A DNA stretch of 64,000 nt from assembly GCF_900109785.1 (NCBI RefSeq), contig NZ_FOBH01000003.1, positions 346,690-410,689 of the forward strand, given 5' to 3'. Under the pieces are notes generated by a model that saw nothing but the letters and a program-made list of their open reading frames with translations, was not told the DNA's origin and did not search any database. A program made the position numbers and the translations under genes. Numbering within the stretch: the stretch's first letter is position 1; each line of letters starts with the position of its first letter. Source of the DNA: Nitrosovibrio tenuis. GTDB lineage: Bacteria > Pseudomonadota > Gammaproteobacteria > Burkholderiales > Nitrosomonadaceae. Shown piece after piece: positions 27,625 to 37,000 of this stretch.

Positions 27625-28272
27625 TCAATCTCCTTGCAGTACAAAATTGAAGGGTTGCAGTGCAACGGCTCGCACCGGCTGGCCATTACGTACGGGCGGA
27701 TTGCAGCGCCAGGTCTTCACCGCAGCCATCGCGGCTTCGTCAAGACGTTTGAAACCACTGCTATTTATGACCTGTGCTACATTAACGCGACCTTTTTCAT
27801 CCAGTTCCACCCGTAGCATCAGCTTGCCTTCTTCGCCAAGCCGCCGCGAAAGGGCTGGGTAAGCAGGCGCGTTTAATTCAGGGCAGGCAACGGATAACTC
27901 GGAGGAAAGCGTAATAGGCCCCGCTGGCATCTGTGCGGGGGGCGGTTCCGCCACTGCGACGGGTTCCGGCTCCGGTTCAGGCTGAGGCGGTAGTGCGACC
28001 GGCTCGCTTTCGGATATCGCCGGCGTTTCAGCAACCAACTGACGCGACTGAGGTTTTTTAACCGGTTGAGATTTGGGTGGTACAGGAGGTTCAGGTTTGG
28101 GCTCTTCCTTCGGTCTGGCTGCCGGGATAAAATTGACCAGTAGCGTTTCCAACTGCTTCGGCGGAGCTATGAATTGCTGCTTGAGCAGGAAATAGAATAG
28201 CGCGCCATGGGCCGCAATGACAAACATGAGGCCGGGCAGGAAGGTAGGATTACGCTTGATTATCATTTCCAT
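27625..28272 (-). CDS. tonB: TonB-family energy transducer
   Basis: A 215-residue protein with an N-terminal membrane anchor (about 11-30), a Pro/Glu/Lys-rich periplasm-spanning section (about 45-115) and a C-terminal TonB domain (YPALSRRLGEEGKLMLRVELDEKGRVNVAQVINSSGFKRLDEAAMAAV). Two cysteines frame that domain (VACPELN and TWRCNPP) and could form a disulfide, as in other betaproteobacterial TonB proteins. Its start overlaps the stop of the upstream thioredoxin-like gene. Confidence 0.93.
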   Translation of the reverse strand: MEMIIKRNPTFLPGLMFVIAAHGALFYFLLKQQFIAPPKQLETLLVNFIPAARPKEEPKPEPPVPPKSQPVKKPQSRQLVAETPAISESEPVALPPQPEPEPEPVAVAEPPPAQMPAGPITLSSELSVACPELNAPAYPALSRRLGEEGKLMLRVELDEKGRVNVAQVINSSGFKRLDEAAMAAVKTWRCNPPVRNGQPVRAVALQPFNFVLQGD

Positions 28273-28832
28273 TAACTTCCCGGTCCGGAAACAATATTCC
28301 GAGCCAGCCAGTCTTCAAAAAATTTCCTGTTGACCAGGCCGGTCTTGACCTCGCGTTGATGCTTACGATCGTAAAAATAGGTCCGTGGCACCTCGCCATA
28401 CCAGCGACCATCGATTTCCATACGCAAACGCTCGGGTACATCCTCTGCGAAAACCCATTGCTCAACCTTGCTCATCCCGTAGCTTTCCATCCGGGATGCC
28501 AATTGCGGGATATCGCTTACTGTATCGGTCGCGATCAGCACCACATCAAGTTTGGGATGGCTGCGCTTGAGCTCGCTTAGCGTTTTCAGCTCGGTCGGAC
28601 AATATTGGCATTCAAGCGACCACAAAACCAGAATGAAAGGTTTGCCCTCGCGGGACCCCAGAACCTGGGCAAGACTCCCTAGCGTAAAAGGACGAATGCT
28701 TTCTGCCGCAATGGTAGTGTTTATACACCCCAGCATCAGCATAAAAAATAAGCAGCGGGCAACCACGTCCGTCATGCCAAACTGGCCGAACACGCGTGTC
28801 CTTGTGGTAATAGCGTTGATAATAAGCTGCAT
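28272..28832 (-). CDS. Secreted thioredoxin-fold (TlpA-like) protein
   Basis: A 186-residue exported protein with a thioredoxin fold. The redox motif is CQYC (C75/C78) in LWSLECQYCPTELKTL, in place of the usual WCxxC; a cis-Pro candidate lies in GEVPRTYF. A hydrophobic segment near residues 27-43 acts as signal or anchor. The ATG at 28832 is taken as start; an internal ATG at 28775 would give a cleaner signal peptide. First gene of the tonB-exbB-exbD-fecR run, overlapping tonB, so a role in its assembly or redox state is possible but unproven. Confidence 0.8.
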   Translation of the reverse strand: MQLIINAITTRTRVFGQFGMTDVVARCLFFMLMLGCINTTIAAESIRPFTLGSLAQVLGSREGKPFILVLWSLECQYCPTELKTLSELKRSHPKLDVVLIATDTVSDIPQLASRMESYGMSKVEQWVFAEDVPERLRMEIDGRWYGEVPRTYFYDRKHQREVKTGLVNRKFFEDWLARNIVSGPGS

Positions 28833-29530
28833 TGCGCGGTTGTTTCTCAATAAGTCTCTTAACGAAGATTTTGCCGAATACCGGATCTGCAGGGGCGTGC
28901 CTTGAGGATACTGAACACTAGTAATTGTAAATCTAATTAAGAATCACTCGCATTAGAATTTTAGCACTAACCGTCATATATATATAGTATTGTTTAGCAC
29001 TTTTTTATAACGAAGTCGGATCGGGCGGGGAGAAAATGCCTCGACCGCTTACCGTGGTATCTGCGCGGTACACTTGTGTTGCCACGCCCGCAACTTTCGG
29101 GGGGGAAGGCGTTGCCGTGTTCCGGGCGGCTCCCTGGCCGGGTCCTCAAAGAACTGAAAGACCATAATAGTAGAGGGGAAAAACGATTCATACAATGCGA
29201 CAAATTGTCGCAGGCGAAGGGATCTGGAAATATAATTCGGATCTCGAAATATAATTTCAGGGGATGACTCGAATTCAAGCGTTTGGTTCTCACCAATCAA
29301 TACCCGGGATACAGGCAGGCTCATATTGTTTACTGATCCGTGGCGCAATTGGTCGACTTGCCCTTGCAAGTTTTATTTGCGAACCTTCTTTAATTCCCCT
29401 TGACGTTTGGTTGCGCCGCTGCCGCTGCTAGCAAGCTATTCCGGCGAATCAACAAAATTTGTTAATATTGCTGGGCTGAGAAAATTCATCACGTCTGGTC
29501 CTCTATCAAAGTTGTCGCTTTCTATAGGCA
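28833..29530. other. Long AT-rich intergenic region with no clear gene
   Basis: About 700 bases between divergent genes. It holds a TATATATATAG tract near 28978 and a near-duplicate GGATCT..AAATATAATTC motif around 29220-29256. A minus-strand frame at 29049-29369 has no recognisable protein. It should contain promoters for both the tonB run and the sigma-factor run. Confidence 0.5.
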
Positions 29531-29536
29531 ATTGTC

Positions 29537-30109
29537 CTGGCTACCCAACAGGAACTTTCCAATTTTCTGATTGAAACCGAACGGCGTGCCTATAAACAGG
29601 CATTGTTCGCGGTGCGCGATGAACATTTAGCGCTCGATATTGTTCAGGATTCCATGACGAAACTTGTCGAGAAATATGCTGCCAGGCCACCGGAAGAATG
29701 GCCCCTCTTGTTTCAGCGCATTCTGCAAAATACTATACGGGATTTCTATCGACGGCAGAAAACCCGATCTTTATGGACTACCTTGTTTTCATCGTTCACG
29801 CCCGCCCACCCGGAGAGCGAAAATGAAGAATACGATCCACTGGAAACTTTACAGGCGGAAGGTGCGTCGAATTTCCATAGCCCGCATAAGCAATTAGAAC
29901 AATCACAACTTATCAATCTGATCGAGAAAGCTATTGAGGCCCTTCCCCCGCGTCAACGGGAGGCCTTCCTGCTGCGTTACTGGGAGGAAATGGACGTCAC
30001 CGAAACTGCAAGGATTATGGGATGTTCCGAGGGAAGCGTGAAAACGCACTGCTCGCGCGCAACCCATACCCTTGCTATAGCATTGAAAAAAGAAGGAATT
30101 GACTTATGA
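29537..30109 (+). CDS. ECF-type RNA polymerase sigma factor
   Basis: A sigma-70 family protein of about 190 residues. Region 2 is seen in RRAYKQALFAVRDEHLALDIVQDSMTKLVEKY and region 4 in LPPRQREAFLLRYWEEMDVTETARIMGCSEGSVKTHCSRA. The frame opens at a TAG (29525-29527); between that stop and the conserved start of region 2 there is no ATG, GTG or TTG. The homologue-like N-terminus LATQQELSNFLIETERR would begin at a CTG (29537) or an ATT (29531). A TTG at 29603 would cut into region 2. It overlaps the downstream DUF3619 gene by four bases. Confidence 0.8.
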   Translation: MATQQELSNFLIETERRAYKQALFAVRDEHLALDIVQDSMTKLVEKYAARPPEEWPLLFQRILQNTIRDFYRRQKTRSLWTTLFSSFTPAHPESENEEYDPLETLQAEGASNFHSPHKQLEQSQLINLIEKAIEALPPRQREAFLLRYWEEMDVTETARIMGCSEGSVKTHCSRATHTLAIALKKEGIDL

Positions 30110-30471
30110 GCGAATCGGAATTTGAACGGAAGGTTGCGCAACTGCTGGATCGTGGCCTGGACGACATGAAGCAAAGCACGTTAAACCGGCTACAATTGGC
30201 GCGCAGAGCTTCCCTTGAACATTATCAGGTGGCGGAAGCGCTAGTGAGCGTTGGCCAGGGCGCTTCCGCGCATGGACATGATTGGCACTTCGGAACCCGC
30301 AAGCTGCTATCCCTGATAGCCTTGCTATTTGCTATCGCGAGTGCGACCTACTGGCAGACTCTTCAGCAGGGTGATGAGAACGAGGAAATCGATATAATGC
30401 TTCTCGTTGATGAACTGCCCGTAAACGCCTATCTCGACAATGAGTTCGATGCATGGCTAGACGGTTCGTAA
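30106..30471 (+). CDS. DUF3619 membrane protein, likely anti-sigma partner
   Basis: A 121-residue protein with an N-terminal cytoplasmic part (SEFERKVAQLLDRGLDDM), one transmembrane helix (about 67-85) and an acidic tail. It overlaps the sigma gene by four bases (ATGA). The position and topology fit a small anti-sigma factor, but the DUF3619 family is not characterised, so this is an inference. Its 3' end overlaps the DUF3106 gene. Confidence 0.8.
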   Translation: MSESEFERKVAQLLDRGLDDMKQSTLNRLQLARRASLEHYQVAEALVSVGQGASAHGHDWHFGTRKLLSLIALLFAIASATYWQTLQQGDENEEIDIMLLVDELPVNAYLDNEFDAWLDGS

Positions 30472-30842
30472 CAGTAGCGCTCTATCTATGCTTGGCACTA
30501 TCCGCTCATGCTTCGGCTGAAGCCCCTCAGCCATCATGGGAGCAGTTGAAGCCTCAGCAAAGAGAAGTCCTGGCTCCGCTTGCGCAAGAGTGGAACAATA
30601 TGGACGCTGCAAAAAGAAAAAAATGGCTGGGCATTGCCAAACGGTATCCAGGGATGACAGCTTCCGAACAACACCGCACGCAATTGCAGATGCGGGATTG
30701 GTATTCGCTCACTCCCGAGCAGCGCGAAATAGTACGTGAAAAATATAAGACGATAAAAAAATTGCCCCCAGACAAACGTGATGAAATAAAGCAGAAATGG
30801 CGCGAATATGGGCAAAAGTATGAAGCCCAGAGTGGGCAGTAG
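30453..30842 (+). CDS. DUF3106 secreted protein
   Basis: A 129-residue exported protein: signal peptide (about 1-22, ending AHASAEA), then repeats of WxxL(K/T)PxQ(R)E type helices (SWEQLKPQQREVLAPLAQEW, WYSLTPEQREIVREKYKTI). These repeats resemble periplasmic stress sensors of the Spy/CpxP kind in composition, but no function is proven. It overlaps the DUF3619 gene by 19 bases, so the cassette is translationally linked. Confidence 0.85.
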   Translation: MARRFVTVALYLCLALSAHASAEAPQPSWEQLKPQQREVLAPLAQEWNNMDAAKRKKWLGIAKRYPGMTASEQHRTQLQMRDWYSLTPEQREIVREKYKTIKKLPPDKRDEIKQKWREYGQKYEAQSGQ

Positions 30843-30955
30843 ACGGTCATGAATATGTGCCAGAGGTTGCTCGGCTCTCTGTTGTTCGGCCCCGTCGAGT
30901 TATTTTCAAACGGAAAAGTGCTTCAATTGATTACCAGCCGGGTTTTGGTAATCTG

Positions 30956-31372
30956 ATGAAAGCGTTCGCACCTGGATTCTGGCGGATGATGCTTAGCATG
31001 ATTTATGAATCGCTGATCTTGGTCGCAGTTCTGTTTATTGCCAGTTTTATCTTTCACCTCGTGTTCCGGGACACAAGTTCTGTTTTTTTTCGCCCCGCGT
31101 TTCAGCTTTATCTCCTCGTCGTTGCAGGTATCTATTTCACCTGGTTCTGGACCCATGGCGGACAAACGCTGCCAATGCAAACCTGGAAACTTCGCGTGAC
31201 CAGTGCTGGTGGCCAGCGCATTTATTTGAAGCAGGCGCTTGCCCGCTATTTATTTGCAGTGATCGGTATTTTCTTGCTTGGCTGCGGATTTCTCTGGGCA
31301 TTGTTCGACCGCGATGGCCTATTCCTGCATGACAGGCTGGCGGGCACCAAAGTCGTGAATGTTAAGGTATGA
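30956..31372 (+). CDS. RDD-family membrane protein
   Basis: A 138-residue protein with three to four membrane helices. The RDD signature is partly visible: Arg in PGFWRMMLSMIYE and Asp pairs in LFDRDGLFLHDRLAGTKVV. Start chosen at the ATG at 30956 because homologues begin just before PGFWRR; the frame also reaches a GTG at 30857. Fourth gene of the sigma-factor cassette. Function of RDD proteins is varied, mostly unknown. Confidence 0.85.
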   Translation: MKAFAPGFWRMMLSMIYESLILVAVLFIASFIFHLVFRDTSSVFFRPAFQLYLLVVAGIYFTWFWTHGGQTLPMQTWKLRVTSAGGQRIYLKQALARYLFAVIGIFLLGCGFLWALFDRDGLFLHDRLAGTKVVNVKV

Positions 31373-31376
31373 AAAT

Positions 31377-31406
31377 TCAAAAGAAAGGGCCGCTCGACGC
31401 GGCCCC
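31377..31406 (-). terminator. Terminator of tldD (minus strand)
   Basis: Stem GGGCCGC/GCGGCCC with a five-base loop (31387-31405). On the minus strand it is followed by TTTCTTTTG. It may also slow plus-strand transcripts from the RDD gene. Confidence 0.75.
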
Positions 31407-31477
31407 AATAATAAAATGCTGACTCTGATAAAACGCTGACTCTGACTTATTCACGTTCTCCAGGATTCGGCGGTTCC

Positions 31478-32938
31478 CTACGCGGTTCCCCCTACCGTTA
31501 ACCCATCTATGCGGAGGGTCGGCTGGCCAACTCCTACCGGCACACTCTGACCTTCTTTTCCGCAAGTGCCCACGCCGGGGTCGAGTGACATATCATTGCC
31601 AATCATTGACACCCGCGTCAGTACATCGGGGCCGTTTCCAATCAGAGTGGCGCCTTTTACTGGATAAGAAATTTTTCCATTTTCGATCATATAAGCTTCA
31701 GCAGCGGAAAAGACGAATTTTCCACTGGTAATATCCACTTGGCCGCCACCAAAGTTCACTGCATACAAGCCATGCTTCACTGAAGCAATGATTTCTTCGG
31801 GACTCTTGTCGCCATTTAACATATAGGTGTTGGTCATGCGCGGCATTGGTATATGGGCAAAGGATTCACGTCTTGCGTTGCCCGTTACCGGCACATTCAT
31901 CAGCCGTGCGTTCAGACTATCCTGCAAATAACCCTTGAGCACGCCATTTTCAATCAATACTGTACACTGTGTGGGATTTCCCTCGTCATCGATATTGAGC
32001 GAACCGCGCCGCCGTGCAAGCGTGCCATCATCCACTACCGTTACGCCTTCAGCCGCCACGCGCTCCCCGACGCGGCCCGAAAATGCAGAGCTGCCTTTGC
32101 GGTTAAAATCCCCTTCCAGCCCATGCCCGATGGCCTCATGCAGTAGAATTCCCGGCCAACCGGCGCCCAGTACAACTGTCATGGTGCCGGCCGGCGCTGG
32201 TTTTGCCGAGAGGTTGATGACGGCCTGATGCACTGCCTTTGCGGCGTAATCGCGTAAAACGTCATCAGTGAAATATGCATAATCGAAGCGTCCGCCTCCC
32301 CCCGCCATGCCTTGCTCGCGATTACCGTTCTCCTCCGCAATGACTTGCAATGAAACTCTCACCAGAGGCCGCACATCAGCTGCCACGAGCCCATCGCTGC
32401 GCGCGACCAGAACGACCTCATATTCTCCGGCAAGAGAGGCCATGACCTGGATAACGCGCTTGTCAAGAGCGCGGGCATAGCCTTCAAGTTTTTCAAGCAG
32501 CGCAACCTTCTCGGTATCTTTAAGGCTGGCAATGGGATCGTGGGGCAAATAAAGTTCGCGACCTTTGCTGCGCCTGGCCGCCTGGACCGGTTGTGTTATG
32601 CCGTGGCGGGCAATGGCACGCGTGGCATGCGCCGCGGAGACCAGCGCTGGCATGCTGATGTCATCAGAATAAGCGAATGCGGTCTTGTCGCCGCTTACCG
32701 CGCGCACTCCCACACCTTGCTCGATGTTGAAGCTCCCGGATTTGACGATGCCTTCCTCCAGAGCCCAGCCTTCGGCGCGGTTATATTGAAAATAGATGTC
32801 GGCATATTCGATCCGGTGTGCAAGTATTTGCCCGAACACATGCTGTAACCCGGTCGTATCAATCTCATACGGCGCTAATAGACAGCGGTTGGCCGTGGCG
32901 AAGAGATCGTTAGGCTGGATGATTTGTTCTGTAATCAT
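31478..32938 (-). CDS. tldD: Metalloprotease TldD
   Basis: A 486-residue zinc metalloprotease which, with PmbA/TldE, trims unfolded peptides and processes microcin or ribosomal peptide precursors. The zinc site [11 protein letters not shown] (HExxxH) is intact. The C-terminal [40 protein letters not shown] is a family hallmark. Start ATG at 32938. PmbA is not in the window. It follows the nitrilase gene on the same strand with a 33-base gap. Confidence 0.96.
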   Translation of the reverse strand: MITEQIIQPNDLFATANRCLLAPYEIDTTGLQHVFGQILAHRIEYADIYFQYNRAEGWALEEGIVKSGSFNIEQGVGVRAVSGDKTAFAYSDDISMPALVSAAHATRAIARHGITQPVQAARRSKGRELYLPHDPIASLKDTEKVALLEKLEGYARALDKRVIQVMASLAGEYEVVLVARSDGLVAADVRPLVRVSLQVIAEENGNREQGMAGGGGRFDYAYFTDDVLRDYAAKAVHQAVINLSAKPAPAGTMTVVLGAGWPGILLHEAIGHGLEGDFNRKGSSAFSGRVGERVAAEGVTVVDDGTLARRRGSLNIDDEGNPTQCTVLIENGVLKGYLQDSLNARLMNVPVTGNARRESFAHIPMPRMTNTYMLNGDKSPEEIIASVKHGLYAVNFGGGQVDITSGKFVFSAAEAYMIENGKISYPVKGATLIGNGPDVLTRVSMIGNDMSLDPGVGTCGKEGQSVPVGVGQPTLRIDGLTVGGTA

Positions 32939-32971
32939 AATATTTAGGTCGAGAAAAGTGACGGTTAAGAC

Positions 32972-33847
32972 TCAACAGTGACGCAGGATTCGATGATTCA
33001 ATGCTGGCAAGCTATCGCGCAAGCTGGCTTGATATTCAGGATTTATGTCCGCGATTACCACTCCGGATCCACTTGGAAGCCGGTCGAGCACAATTCCCCA
33101 CGGATCCACAATCATGCTGTCGCCATGAGTTTCACGCCCATTAAGATGATGACCAGCCTGAGCGGGCGCCACCACATACGCGAGATTTTCAATAGCGCGG
33201 GCACGGATCAGCGTTTCCCAGTGTGCCTTGCCGGTGGTCGCGGTAAATGCGGCAGGGGCGAAAATGATGTCCACCCTTCCCATGGAACGGTAAAGCTCGG
33301 GAAAACGCAAGTCGTAGCAAATGGACAGACCAATGCGCCCAAAAGGCGATTCCAGTGAAACCACGCCGCAGCCTGCCTCAATGGTTTCTTCCTCGGCATA
33401 GCGTTCATCGCCAAGCTCCAGGCCGAACAAATGTATTTTGTCATAGCGCGCAACCTGCTGGCCTTGATCGTCATACACGAGGCAACTATTCCTCACCTTG
33501 TCCGGCCTTGAAGATGCCAGTGGAACCGAACCCCCAATCAGCCAGATGCCGAGGCATTTGGCTGTATCGCTGAGGAATTCCTGTATGGGTCCATACTTAT
33601 TCTGTTCGCGCGCGGCTACTCTATCAGCATCTCTCATTCCCATTAAACAAAAATATTCTGGAAGCGCCGCCAGTCTCGCTCCTTGAGAGGCGGCCATTTC
33701 GAGCAGCCGCCGGGCTTCTTCCAGGTTACGAGGAATATCCGGGCCTGCAGTCATTTGAATGGCAGCGACACGGATAGAGCCGTTTACTGGGGCATTTTGC
33801 GTGTCTGCCGATGCGGCCGGGGCATGATTGATTGAGTTACCTCGCAT
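32972..33847 (-). CDS. Carbon-nitrogen hydrolase (Nit1/NIT-like)
   Basis: A 291-residue nitrilase-superfamily enzyme. The Glu-Lys-Cys triad is intact: E64 in LPEYF, K137 in YDKIHLFGLELGD, C177 in LSICYDLRFPELYR. The closest known branch is Nit1/YbeM-like deaminated-glutathione amidase, a metabolite-repair enzyme. Start at 33847 is preferred over the ATG three codons upstream, because CAGGA then lies at good spacing. It sits between the yhdP-like gene and tldD, an order also seen in other betaproteobacteria. Confidence 0.92.
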   Translation of the reverse strand: MRGNSINHAPAASADTQNAPVNGSIRVAAIQMTAGPDIPRNLEEARRLLEMAASQGARLAALPEYFCLMGMRDADRVAAREQNKYGPIQEFLSDTAKCLGIWLIGGSVPLASSRPDKVRNSCLVYDDQGQQVARYDKIHLFGLELGDERYAEEETIEAGCGVVSLESPFGRIGLSICYDLRFPELYRSMGRVDIIFAPAAFTATTGKAHWETLIRARAIENLAYVVAPAQAGHHLNGRETHGDSMIVDPWGIVLDRLPSGSGVVIADINPEYQASLRDSLPALNHRILRHC

Positions 33848-34097
33848 AATTAGCATTCCTGATTTTCATGAGTACGGCATCCGCGCCGGGGTATCGGGAT
33901 CCTGATCTGCAGAGAATCAGTAACCTGAAGCGCCATGTAACAATAAATTTCAAAGCTGAATAGAAGTAGACCCCAAGGTTTGCGTTTTTGTTCTCGCTTT
34001 TGCTTGATCTCCGCAAGCAGTGCGCTCAAGCCGAAAGTTTTACCCAAATTCATGGATGCAGGTTGTGGCCGGTCTCGCGGTATCATGAATCAGTGGA

Positions 34098-37000
34098 TTA
34101 TTGTTCCTGTCCCGCCGAGTCTTTTCTATTTTCCGATGTTTTAGTTACCACCGGATCAGCCCAGGTACCGGTAATATTATATTCATTGGACGTAGTGGCA
34201 TTTTGCAATGTCTTGCTTACAATCATGGAGGCGACACCCACCACGGGGGTAGCCAATCCGAGTGAAGGCGTGACCAGCATTTGCAGGTTTTGAGTTTCTG
34301 CTTCCAGATTTATTTCCCCCTTCATGATGACCTTTGCAGCGGGCCCTTCGATTTTCAGGTCGTCGGTAACTGCTATGCCCCGGGCAATTTTAATGTCGCC
34401 AGAGATGTCGTTAAAGCCGAAGCCCTCACTGAAAACATCATGAAAATCCAAGGTAATCCTTCTTGGCAGCGTCCTCAAATCAAAAATGCCGAATAGCCTA
34501 CCAATCCCTGGCTCAAATTTAGGAAATTGCCCTCGCCTGGCGTTTATTTTAAAGCTGCCGGACAGCGTGGGATAATCTAGTGATTGCGGGCTGCCATACC
34601 ACGACAATGAGCCCTCCAGCCTGCCGCTGCCGCGTTTGACGCGATCAGGATGGCCGAGACGCGCAAGAAATTTCCCGATATCATTTGATTCCAGCGTAAG
34701 AGCGGCTTGTACGCGAGGAGGTGTAGCCTGATTTTGCCACACTCCTTTTACGGCGATGGAGCTGTCAGGATTGGATATATGCAGTTTTTCGATGCGCCAA
34801 TTCCTTGCATGGGGACTTGCTATCAGTTCCAACTGACCTAATTGCTTCTCACCGAAGACAAAATTATCTGCCATCACGTCCAGTGCAGGCAGGTCTTTTT
34901 CCTGCTGCCGCGTTTGCGTGGCAATGCCTGGCTTGGGGGAAGCAGAGGGAATTATCAACCTGTTCAATCGTGCCACGACTCTGCCATTGGCCGACGGGTC
35001 CCACATAATATTACCGTTAATTTCTTCAGCAATGACGCCGCAATACCATGATCCATTCTCCTTGCTGGCATTCAGCGTGACATCATTGAGCCGTCTCCCC
35101 AGAAAGTCGAGTGCTCCCACCTGGACATTGATACCGGTCAAACCGGGTGAAGACTCGACTTCAGGATTGAGCTGCTTGAGAAAGCCGAGCCACTGATCCA
35201 GATCGAGTAGTGGCAGCGTGCCACCTACGGTTAGGCCCGCCTTTGCGGACGAAGGCATCGTTGCTGTGCCGAAATTTACTACACCGCGCTCCATGCGGTA
35301 ATTGCCCGCATCGGTTTGGAAACGCTTGAATCTTGCAGCGATCCGTCCGTCATAGCTCAGGGTTACCTCATCTCTGCCCGGGCCCATTGCTTTTCTCTCA
35401 ACACGCGTGAGGACGACGTCCGCGGCGGTCTTGGAAAATGGTTCGGGAAAATTCGAGGTAATACCCTGAAGTGATGATTCGATGGACATGTTTACCAGCT
35501 TGTCGCGCATGCGAACGGATGCTCGCCAGGTGGTACTGCCGCGCAAATACCGTTTCCATAATTGTAAGGAATCGGCGTTCCTGCTCGGCGTCTGTTCATT
35601 CAGGTTATCGAGGTTAATCTTGCCAGCGGCGGAAAGATGAAAACTTCCATCCGGCGTGTCAGCGGAGTTGATGACCAACGGTCCACCGAGGAGCCGGCCG
35701 GTCAAATTTTCTATCCTGATCTTCGAATCTCCAAAAGCCAGGATGCCATTGATGTTGTTCAGGCTAGGCATGCCTGGGCCGGGATCAAGTTGATTATCGA
35801 TGAACTCATAGTTTCCCGCCAGCCTGGGAGGCCCGGCGTCAGACAAAGGGATATCAAGCTTCAATAGCAGCCTGCCGTTTCCTGCAATTTTTATATTATC
35901 CTGAAGAACCATACCGTAGTCATCGCCCGCATATTTGGCGGCGACCTTCAGGAATTGCTGAGTAGCGCCATCTGCTTCAATCTGGCCTCGCAGTACTGCC
36001 TCGGGGGCAGCCATGTCCGCGATGTGCAACTTGACCTTGCTTAATTGAGTGCCGAAGGTATCTGCGCTGGACACGTCAAACTCAATACGGCTGCCGTGCA
36101 ACTGTAAATTCCCCGAGATGTTTTCTATTTTAGGCCAGCCCGGAAGGTTATCCAGTGCGACGCCCGATGCTTTCGCTTGTACCTTGAAAATGGATGTGCC
36201 ATCACGGGAGAAAGGAAGTTCAGCTGGATTTCCCTTGAGATGGAGCCGGATATCGGTAAATTTTCCCTCAAGCACCGACTTCTCAAACCATTCTCTGGAA
36301 GAACCCCCGATTCCACTTGGGATATGATCCGCCAGATAGCGTGCGTCCGCATGGGTCAGATGACCGACGAGATCGATTTTGTCGGGAACATTCGGTTCTT
36401 TATGGTAAGTTCCATACGCTAACCCGGCGGCATGGCTATTGGAAAAATAAATATTGCTGAACTTGAATGCGACAGACTTGTCTGGGGACAGGCTCCAGCT
36501 TGCCTGGCCGGTAAGGGTGTTCAGCATCAGCGGTTCATGGAGGGCATCAGGAACTTCAAGTTTGATGTGTTCAGAGTTGAGATTCAGCGAGCCCCCTTTT
36601 TCGGTAACATCCATGTTTCCCGTAATACCGCTGAATGACGGCAGATATTGAGATTTTCTCATACTTAGATTGGTAAATTTCCCTCTTGCATTGAAGTGCA
36701 GAGGTGTTGACCATTCACCATTCCAGTGGGCGCGCATAGATTGTATTTCTCCACGCGGCGATACTGCGCTGAGTTGCTCGCGCAAAGGTTGGTTGATTGG
36801 CAGGTATTCCGCCAAATCCCCAAGGATTTTTAAATCCAGGCTATCGACGCTCAATTTTCCGCTACCAGCCTTCTCACCATGGGTTGGCATAATCTGCAGC
36901 GAAAAACTGACCGGCTCCAATTCCCGTTTTCCGCGAATCGCGGTAAGCAATTTTCGCGCATACCAATTAGCGCCCTCACTCTTTTCGTCATTTGTTTTTT

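Noticed and set aside
29049..29369. Minus-strand frame of 106 codons in the gap before the sigma gene
   Set aside because: No recognisable domain, odd composition, and no start signal. Most likely chance.
33850..34086. Minus-strand frame of 78 codons between the yhdP-like and nitrilase genes
   Set aside because: It fits the gap but matches no family I recognise, has no clear ribosome binding site and ends just before the nitrilase start. It may be leader sequence; not called as a gene.
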